Source: Desulfurivibrio sp. (lineage in GTDB: Bacteria; Desulfobacterota; Desulfobulbia; Desulfobulbales; Desulfurivibrionaceae). From it: a DNA stretch of 45,884 nt. A program made the position numbers and the translations under genes. Positions within the stretch are counted from its first letter, which is position 1. Each line of letters starts with the position of its first letter. Under the pieces are notes generated by a model, which was given only the letters and a program-made list of their open reading frames with translations, was not told the DNA's origin and ran no database searches. The stretch is taken from positions 1-45,884 of the forward strand of contig VMSS01000230.1 in NCBI GenBank assembly GCA_013791995.1, written 5' to 3'. This document shows, in pieces, positions 40,108 to 45,884 of the stretch.

Positions 40108-42201
40108 CTAGTGTTCCATCATGTGCCAGAGCGTCTGACCCAAGGCGAAGAGAGGCGCGACAAACAGGGTGATCAGGAGCAACGCCTGCTTTTGCAACCA
40201 GGTATTTGTTAGCAGTTCGATCACCCCGCCGGAATCATCAGCCAGCCAAAAGGCCAGGAGGGGAAACAGCACCCCACTCAGACCCAGCAGAACAACCTCG
40301 GTTATCAGCAATTTCCGAACAAACAACTTTCCTCCGTCACACAGAATCCTCACCCAATCCATCCTCGCAGAAAAAAGCTGCAAGCCATCGCAATTCTCCC
40401 GAACCTGAGCCAGTCTTTCCTGGACAGCCTGGTAAAGCTGGCCATGCATATTCTGCTGGGCAATACCCTCTATTTCAGTCAGCTTTTCCCGTGTTGCCTC
40501 AAGAATTTCCTGAAAATTTTTGAAGAAAGACTGGTAGGGATACCCCTGCCAATATCTTCGGAAAGATTCCCAGGTGGACACCATCCTGGCAATATCCACC
40601 TTCATGGCATCAAGGGTATTTTCCTGTAGACGATAGCACGCGCGCAACAAAGCCTGCGCCTTGTGCGCCACATCGATGAGGTCGTAATAACTGCCTTGGG
40701 CAAACTGCTTTTCCAGACCGGCAAGGTCGGCAAACAGGGAAGTGTGGCTCTCTTCGGCAGGAAACCACGTCTGCAGATCCTGGCAAACAGCCTGGGCCTT
40801 GAGCAGACTGTCTTCCGCCTCCTGGCGTTGGACCTGAAGCCGCACAACCAGAAGATCTTCAACCGGCCCGGCAACTGCACACAGCTGCGGGTCCATGAGC
40901 GCGGTCAAAAACAGCTCTTTGCGATCACCAACCAAGGCCCGAAGCTGCCGAATGCCTTTTTCTCCCAGATCCCCCAGGACCATGAGCTGGAACTGGCGGT
41001 AGAGCGCCTCGCCAAGATCACGCCGCACACTGAAAACATTGTCCAAGACGTGTCCAGCCTTCCAGTGGTCATCATGCAGGGCATAGTATCTGGACTGCAA
41101 CAGGGAAACATAGATCTTTTCCTTATCGGATTTCGATATGATGGCAGCATGTTCCAGAAAATGCTCAAGATCGCTCTCCCGGTCGAGTTCCAAAGCGACA
41201 AAGGCGCGGCCGATGGTGGCATAAAACTGCTTGCCTTTAAGCCTTCTGCTTTCCTCGACAAAAAGATCCTCGGCCTGGGCGTGCTGCCCCACCCGTAGAC
41301 AATCAAGGCCAAGATGCAGGCTGTGGCTGTCCACAGAAACCATCTCCGGCTTGATCAATTCCTCCCATTTGGAGTTACTGTTAAAGGCAATATTCCACAA
41401 AAATCTGGGCTGATAGATCAGATTCAGATCAAAGTAGGCAATATACACCTGGAGGAGCGGGTTCTGCCGGATCTGGGAAATGGTAAGTCCGGCGGCCATC
41501 ATGTTGGCCAGTTTTTCCTGGATGGCCATGGCACTGGCAAACTGCTCACTCAATGTTTCAAGAGGCAGATATCCGGCCAGAGAAATCCCCTGAGTGGCCA
41601 TGGTCAACATTTTACTGGGGCAATCCATCGGCCGGTGGGTGGTCATGCCGCAATAAAAACAAGGAGCAAGCGTTCCGGAAAGGGGAAGGGCCCGGTGGGG
41701 AAAAATCGACACCCTGGGAGTTTCCGGTATGGACACGGAGAGGAGATACAACCCGTTGTCAGCCTCGGTAAAGGTGTGGGACAACGAATTTTCAGCGGAC
41801 AGAACTTCCGACCACTGCTGTTTCAATGGTCGGGTCACATAGGGCTGCTCGTACAAAAGAACATCCCAAAAGCTTGCAGTTGCGTCATGCAGGGGCCCCA
41901 GAGGAGCTCCCTCTTTTTCACGGTGCAAGACAACGTGCAAGGGAAGGGGACCGGTGTTTTCCTTCCATTCATAAATCTTTTTCAGCCGGGCCACGCTTTC
42001 CAGCAAGGTGACGCAGGCTATATCCGGCTGCGAAAAATGAAACAGTAACAAGGCCTCAGTGCTGGCGGGATCTTCCTTCCCCTTCACACCAAGGGCCTGA
42101 CGAAGTTCCAGAAGAAAATCCGCCCAACTTTCTCCCAGGATATTCTGCCCCTGGTAATTCAAGACGTGGAGGGCGAGGACGATGGTGAATTCTGCTGCCA
42201 T
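40108..42201 (-). CDS. Large membrane-anchored protein with a CCHC zinc knuckle
   Basis: 697 residues, no family recognised overall. Residues 1-175 form an alpha/beta domain starting with EFTIVLALHVLNYQGQNIL, a pattern like nucleotide-cyclase-related (receptor/effector) folds, without clear catalytic residues. C181-x2-C184-x4-H189-x4-C194 (CFYCGMTTHRPMDC) is an exact CCHC zinc knuckle, rare in bacteria. The middle (about 300-560) is helical and TPR-like. Two C-terminal membrane helices follow (about 628-652 and 671-692). Start ATG 42201, weak ribosome site. It comes 42 bases after the receiver-TPR gene on the same strand, third in the kinase operon, so a signalling output is inferred. Confidence 0.75.
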   Translation of the reverse strand: MAAEFTIVLALHVLNYQGQNILGESWADFLLELRQALGVKGKEDPASTEALLLFHFSQPDIACVTLLESVARLKKIYEWKENTGPLPLHVVLHREKEGAPLGPLHDATASFWDVLLYEQPYVTRPLKQQWSEVLSAENSLSHTFTEADNGLYLLSVSIPETPRVSIFPHRALPLSGTLAPCFYCGMTTHRPMDCPSKMLTMATQGISLAGYLPLETLSEQFASAMAIQEKLANMMAAGLTISQIRQNPLLQVYIAYFDLNLIYQPRFLWNIAFNSNSKWEELIKPEMVSVDSHSLHLGLDCLRVGQHAQAEDLFVEESRRLKGKQFYATIGRAFVALELDRESDLEHFLEHAAIISKSDKEKIYVSLLQSRYYALHDDHWKAGHVLDNVFSVRRDLGEALYRQFQLMVLGDLGEKGIRQLRALVGDRKELFLTALMDPQLCAVAGPVEDLLVVRLQVQRQEAEDSLLKAQAVCQDLQTWFPAEESHTSLFADLAGLEKQFAQGSYYDLIDVAHKAQALLRACYRLQENTLDAMKVDIARMVSTWESFRRYWQGYPYQSFFKNFQEILEATREKLTEIEGIAQQNMHGQLYQAVQERLAQVRENCDGLQLFSARMDWVRILCDGGKLFVRKLLITEVVLLGLSGVLFPLLAFWLADDSGGVIELLTNTWLQKQALLLITLFVAPLFALGQTLWHMMEH

Positions 42202-42243
42202 GAATGAAATAGCCTGTCCTTGTCAGAAATGTCCGTCCCCGGA

Positions 42244-43407
42244 CTAGAGGCACTTGTCCAGAATGGCGCGTGCTTCCTTGTGGCCGGGATCGATACGGAG
42301 CACCTTTGAAACCCACTGATCAGCCCGCACCAGCAATTTCAAAGAAAAATAGGCTCTGCCCAGAGCCAGGAACAGCTCGGCATCCTCGGATGTTTTTTCC
42401 GCAGCCTTTTCAAGCAACTTGACTGCTTCGTGGCAATCACCTGCATTATACAGAGCCATCCCGATTTTTTTGTTCAAATAGATACGCTCCGGGTCCGCCT
42501 TCAGCACCTCCCGGTAGGATTTAACAGCCAACTCCCCCAAGCCGCAACCATTGCAGGTGTCGGCAATATCTTCCTTAAAGTCGATATCGTTGTTTTTTGT
42601 TTTCAAGACCAGACGCAGGACTTTTTCCGCCTCGGGCATCATTTTTTTCTTGATGAGCAGCTTGGCGAAATTCATGGCCCGATCTGCATGCCTGGGGCTG
42701 ATCTCCATGGCCCGGTTGAAGTTCTCCAGAGCCATTTCCATCTTGCCCTGGCGGAAGTAGATCTGGCCAAGGGCATGGTAGGAACTGACATCAAGCCGAT
42801 TGATCTCCACGGCCTTTTCAAAACAGAGCTGGGCTTTTTTCAGGTCTCCCTTTTTCCCAAAGAGACGCCCCATCTCCCGGTAGGGTTTTGAAGAGCGGTC
42901 GTTCAGCTTGCCGGCCTCTTGCGCCGCACCAATGGCACCGTCGATATCACCCTTTTCATCAAGAGTGCGGGCCTTAAGCAACAACTGGTTGAAGGGTGAA
43001 GGGTTATTGATCTGGCCGAGAAGCTCAACGACTTTCTGCTCCAACGTCGCAGTGACAAAAGGCTTGGTCATGTAGGCGTCAACATCTTGTTCCGCCGCTT
43101 CAGCGACAATATCCATGTTGGCTTCTGCTGTAACCATGAGAAAGGGGATATCGCGCAGCTTCTTGGTGGATCGGATCATGCCCAGCAACTCGGTGCCCGA
43201 CATATAGGGCATGTTGTAATCACAGATGATAAAATCGATGGGAATCTTTTCATCCTGAAGGAGTTTCCAGGCATCCCTGCCATTGGCCGCCTCGTAAAAC
43301 TCCTTGCCGAAATTGACCAGTTTCAGCATGGCCTTGATGGATCGGCGCATGTTGTCGATATCATCCACGACAAGAAAAACCATGTCTTTTGGCGCTTTCG
43401 CTTTCAT
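42244..43407 (-). CDS. Response regulator with TPR output
   Basis: 387 residues. Receiver domain (1-125): VFLVVDDIDNMRRSIKAML, acceptor Asp in FIICDYNMPYMSGTELL, Thr/Lys in VTAEAN and TKPF. The rest is about six tetratricopeptide repeats (PYREMGRLFGKKGDLKKAQLCFEKAVEI, SSYHALGQIYFRQGKMEMALENFNRAMEI and later copies), so output is by protein binding rather than DNA binding. Start ATG 43407. The histidine kinase gene lies 39 bases upstream and the zinc-knuckle gene 42 bases downstream, so this is the middle of one operon. Confidence 0.92.
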   Translation of the reverse strand: MKAKAPKDMVFLVVDDIDNMRRSIKAMLKLVNFGKEFYEAANGRDAWKLLQDEKIPIDFIICDYNMPYMSGTELLGMIRSTKKLRDIPFLMVTAEANMDIVAEAAEQDVDAYMTKPFVTATLEQKVVELLGQINNPSPFNQLLLKARTLDEKGDIDGAIGAAQEAGKLNDRSSKPYREMGRLFGKKGDLKKAQLCFEKAVEINRLDVSSYHALGQIYFRQGKMEMALENFNRAMEISPRHADRAMNFAKLLIKKKMMPEAEKVLRLVLKTKNNDIDFKEDIADTCNGCGLGELAVKSYREVLKADPERIYLNKKIGMALYNAGDCHEAVKLLEKAAEKTSEDAELFLALGRAYFSLKLLVRADQWVSKVLRIDPGHKEARAILDKCL

Positions 43408-43446
43408 CCTGCTTTTTCCCTCTTGCTGCGAACTGTCAGCTCTGTG

Positions 43447-44706
43447 TTACAGGGGCAATCTGAAATAAAACCTGGAACCCTTGCCAGGTTCACTTTCCAC
43501 TCCGATCCTGCCCCGATGAATCTCCACCGCCAGACGACAAAAATAAAGGCCCAGGCCGGTACCGACCAGGGCATCCTGCTTGTTGGAGATTCTGGCATAC
43601 TTCTCGAAAATGGTGCGGTGCTTCGAAGCCGGAATTCCAGGACCCTGATCCTGGACATAAAATTCCAGCTGCTTTTTCCCGGACACCCGCCGACAACCAA
43701 AACGAATCGTGGTGTTGCCCGCGCAATACCCCAGCGCATTAGTAAGCAGATTCTGCAACACCCGCAGCACGAGGATCCGATCCAGGGAAATCTGCGGCAG
43801 ATCCGGTTCTACCTCCAGAATCAACGCCACTCCCTTGATCTTGGCCATCCCCTTGATACTGCTCAGACTTTCGGCCAGCATGGGATCAGGCGTGACAATT
43901 TCCTTAATGGGCGCAAGCTTGCCGTCTTCAATCTTGCCGATGGTTACCAGGTTTGAGACCATACGCACCGCCCGGTCGCACCCCATCTGGGCCGACTCGA
44001 GAAACTCCCGGTTTTCCTCGGAAACGCTATACGACAGAATATCGAGATTGGCGACCACCTCGGAAAGCGGTCCTTTGAGGTCATGAACGAGCATACGGGA
44101 GAGTTCGGCGCGCAAGCCCTCCTGATGCTTCAGCTCCTGGTTGCGCTGCCTGAGCGTACGCTGTTGACGCCGCAGATCCTGCTGCAGATTTTCCTGAACG
44201 AGCAGGGAGAGGATGATGCTGCTGAAATCAAAAAGGCGGGTGATGTCCTGCTTGAGCAGATCCCGATCTCCGATCTTGTCGGTCACATTGATGACGCCAA
44301 GCACTTTACCTTTATGGAGAATCGGCATGGAGAGCAGCGAATTGCGCTTGTAGCTGCTGCGGCACATTCGGTCAAACCGTTTATCCTTGGAAATGTCCTT
44401 GATGAAGAGGGGCTCCTGATTCCTGGCAGCCCACGCGGCCACGGAACGCTCACCATCAATGGTCTGCTCGTGGCCAAGGATCTCGGACCGGCTTGCTGCC
44501 CGGACCACCAGATATTTCTTTCGTTCAAGCACCATGAGGGAGCCTTGCTCCACCCGGAGATAGTCCAGGATAACCTCGAGGATCCGGCCCAGACGTGCAT
44601 GATAATCAAGACGGGGGGTGTTGATCACTCCGGCAATCAGTGAAAAACTATCCAGGAGCCGGTTGGCCAGATCCTGATCGCGCAACTCTTTCTGTGCACC
44701 CTTCAC
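43447..44706 (-). CDS. GAF-domain histidine kinase
   Basis: 419 residues from GTG 44706 with AAGGGG-like site upstream; the frame extends to 44763 but that part lies in a family 2 repeat. Order: short helical start, GAF domain (about 40-190; YHARLGRILEVILDYLRVEQGSLMVLERKKYLVV, then ERSVAAWAARNQEPLFIKDIS), coiled-coil (RRQQRTLRQRNQELKHQEGL), HisKA (RMLVHDLKGPLSEVVANLDIL, His near 225) and HATPase (QDQGPGIPASK, GTGLGLYFCRLAVEIHRGRIG). Soluble, so it senses an internal signal. It heads the operon with the receiver-TPR and zinc-knuckle genes. Confidence 0.9.
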   Translation of the reverse strand: MKGAQKELRDQDLANRLLDSFSLIAGVINTPRLDYHARLGRILEVILDYLRVEQGSLMVLERKKYLVVRAASRSEILGHEQTIDGERSVAAWAARNQEPLFIKDISKDKRFDRMCRSSYKRNSLLSMPILHKGKVLGVINVTDKIGDRDLLKQDITRLFDFSSIILSLLVQENLQQDLRRQQRTLRQRNQELKHQEGLRAELSRMLVHDLKGPLSEVVANLDILSYSVSEENREFLESAQMGCDRAVRMVSNLVTIGKIEDGKLAPIKEIVTPDPMLAESLSSIKGMAKIKGVALILEVEPDLPQISLDRILVLRVLQNLLTNALGYCAGNTTIRFGCRRVSGKKQLEFYVQDQGPGIPASKHRTIFEKYARISNKQDALVGTGLGLYFCRLAVEIHRGRIGVESEPGKGSRFYFRLPL

Positions 44707-44745
44707 GGCAGCCCCTTTTCCCGTAGAGATTTGTCGGCAACAATC

Positions 44746-44851
44746 GTAACTGTCCAGCAGCATCGCATCTGCTTTGTCGTCGGCCTGCTCGTGTGCACAA
44801 ACACACTTCGTAGACCTCGTCCGCGCATCTGCACCACTGCGGAACAGTTAC
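44746..44851. repeat. MITE-like palindromic repeat, family 2, unit 1
   Basis: 106 bases. Ends GTAACTGTCCAGCAG and CTGCGGAACAGTTAC are inverted repeats (13 of 15). Inside each end lies an inverted GCATCTGC element. Same family as 44981-45081, in opposite orientation, and 26519-26575. Confidence 0.75.
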
Positions 44852-44980
44852 CAATCCGATTCCCATGAAAAATCATTTTACTTTTTGCATGGTATCACAA
44901 AAAAAACGGCTGGGTAAAGCGGCAACTGGAGCTATTCCCATAACTATAGCATGAGCCGGAATTAAACGAAACCCACGGGA
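44852..44980. other. AT-rich spacer between two family 2 repeats
   Basis: About 130 bases between inverted repeat units. No gene. It may be the upstream region of the kinase operon; no clear promoter box stands out. Confidence 0.4.
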
Positions 44981-45081
44981 GGAACTGTTCAGCAGTGGTG
45001 CAGATGCGCGAAAGAGGTCGATTCGCTTCAGTATGCGAATCGACCGATGACAAAGCAGATGCGATGCTGCTGGACAGTTAC
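44981..45081. repeat. MITE-like palindromic repeat, family 2, unit 2
   Basis: 101 bases with ends GGAACTGTTCAGCAG and CTGCTGGACAGTTAC. Its right 32 bases are an exact inverted copy of the left end of unit 1. The terminal TTA (45078-45080) also serves as the guaA stop codon on the minus strand. Confidence 0.75.
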
Positions 45082-45884
45082 TCCCATTCGATGGTTCCCG
45101 GCGGTTTGCCGGTCACATCATAGACCACCCGGGAGATGCCGCGCACCTCGTTGGCGATCCGCCGGGAAACATGGTCGAGAAAATCGTAGGGAAGATGGGC
45201 CCAGCGGGCGGTCATGAAATCCACGGTCTCCACGGCCCGCAAGGCAACGACATGGGCGTACTGCCGGTTGTCGCCGATCACGCCCACAGATTTCACCGGA
45301 AGGAACACAGTGAAGGCCTGGGAAACCTTGTCGTAGAGCTCGTTCTTGCGCAGCTCCTCGATGAAAATCTCATCGGCCAGACGCAAGGTATCGGCGTAGT
45401 CCTTGCGCACCTCGCCCAAGATCCGCACCCCGAGCCCAGGGCCGGGGAAGGGATGCCGATAGACCATCTCATAGGGCAACCCAAGTTCGACCCCAATGAC
45501 GCGGACCTCGTCCTTAAACAGCTCACGCAGGGGCTCCACCAGACCAAGCTTCATATGCTCCGGCAAACCACCCACATTGTGATGGCTCTTGATCACCTTG
45601 GCCTTGCCGGTTTTGGCACCCGCCGATTCAATGACATCGGGATAAATGGTGCCCTGGGCCAGCCACTTGGCATTGACGAGTTTTTCCGCCTCTTCCTCGA
45701 AGATCTCGATAAAGGTGTTGCCGATGACCTTACGCTTCTGCTCCGGATCTTCCACTCCTTTGAGCCCATCGAGAAACCGCTCCTCCGCGTCCACCCGTAG
45801 CACCTTGACCCCCATGTGCTTGCCAAAGGTGGTCATGACCTGATCGCCCTCATGCAGCCGCAACAGCCCGTTATCCACAAACAC
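45078..45884 (-). CDS. guaA: GMP synthase (glutamine-hydrolysing), C-terminal part; start outside window
   Basis: 268 residues of the ATP-pyrophosphatase and dimerisation domains that convert XMP to GMP with ammonia from the N-terminal glutaminase (not in the window). Marks: [98 protein letters not shown], and the typical end [14 protein letters not shown]. It is the last step of guanine nucleotide synthesis. A family 2 repeat supplies the last bases including the stop codon, without changing the conserved C-terminus. Confidence 0.97.
   Translation of the reverse strand: MFVDNGLLRLHEGDQVMTTFGKHMGVKVLRVDAEERFLDGLKGVEDPEQKRKVIGNTFIEIFEEEAEKLVNAKWLAQGTIYPDVIESAGAKTGKAKVIKSHHNVGGLPEHMKLGLVEPLRELFKDEVRVIGVELGLPYEMVYRHPFPGPGLGVRILGEVRKDYADTLRLADEIFIEELRKNELYDKVSQAFTVFLPVKSVGVIGDNRQYAHVVALRAVETVDFMTARWAHLPYDFLDHVSRRIANEVRGISRVVYDVTGKPPGTIEWE

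Noticed and set aside
44707-44763. Start of the GAF kinase at ATG 44763
   Set aside because: The first codons come from a dispersed repeat; GTG 44706 has a better upstream site.
1-45884. CRISPR array, rRNA operon or classical insertion sequence
   Set aside because: No regularly spaced repeats, no rRNA sequence and no transposase frame were found.

Overview
The window looks like chromosomal DNA of a sulfur-metabolising member of the Desulfobacterota, probably near Desulfobulbales. A complete dsrMKJOP membrane-complex operon, a decaheme cytochrome/porin pair, an spd-type elongation factor G, a eukaryote-type HisA and many PAS/HDOD/response-regulator proteins support this. The genus is inference. 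Background DNA has moderately high GC; one island carries a much more AT-rich stretch.

Layout. (1) 1-8400: 3' part of a large membrane-bound multi-PAS hybrid histidine kinase, a PilZ-like protein, an MtaD-type amidohydrolase, pcm and a BamE-like lipoprotein on the minus strand, then an acidic zinc-ribbon protein and an RDD membrane protein. (2) 8430-15496: tRNA-Phe with a genomic island inserted at its 3' end. The left end has a P4-type integrase, AlpA-like and ribbon-helix-helix regulators and a Rep_trans-type replication protein. The AT-rich right half is, by my reading, a run of three integron gene cassettes without an integron integrase: an attI-like edge, two complete attC sites and one truncated attC. 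The cassettes carry a frameshifted gene, two small membrane proteins and a tandem-TIR protein. This is the most exciting part of the window. (3) 15571-23869: an NtrC-type regulator, a histidine kinase with a periplasmic c-type heme motif and a PhnD-like lipoprotein on the minus strand face a DmsE/MtrA-type decaheme cytochrome and an MtrB/PioB-type porin, preceded by a sigma-54-like promoter. I infer one redox-sensing circuit controlling electron transfer across the outer membrane. (4) 24278-31489: EF-G of the spd/mitochondrial type behind a promoter plus terminator-like leader, a P-loop ATPase, eukaryote-type HisA with a small protein, an HDOD protein and a metallo-beta-lactamase-fold protein. 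(5) 31531-37400: promoter/palindrome region, RsbRD-like regulator, dsrMKJOP and its terminator. (6) 37567-45884: a cysteine synthase/cysteinyl-tRNA synthetase fusion with altered synthetase signatures, tRNA-Arg(UCU), a three-gene kinase/receiver-TPR/zinc-knuckle membrane-protein cluster, and the 3' part of guaA.

Two families of dispersed palindromic repeats fill intergenic spaces: a REP-like family with core TTCGACAAGCTCAG, and a roughly 100-bp MITE-like family with ends GTAACTGTYCAGCAG. No rRNA genes or CRISPR arrays were seen.
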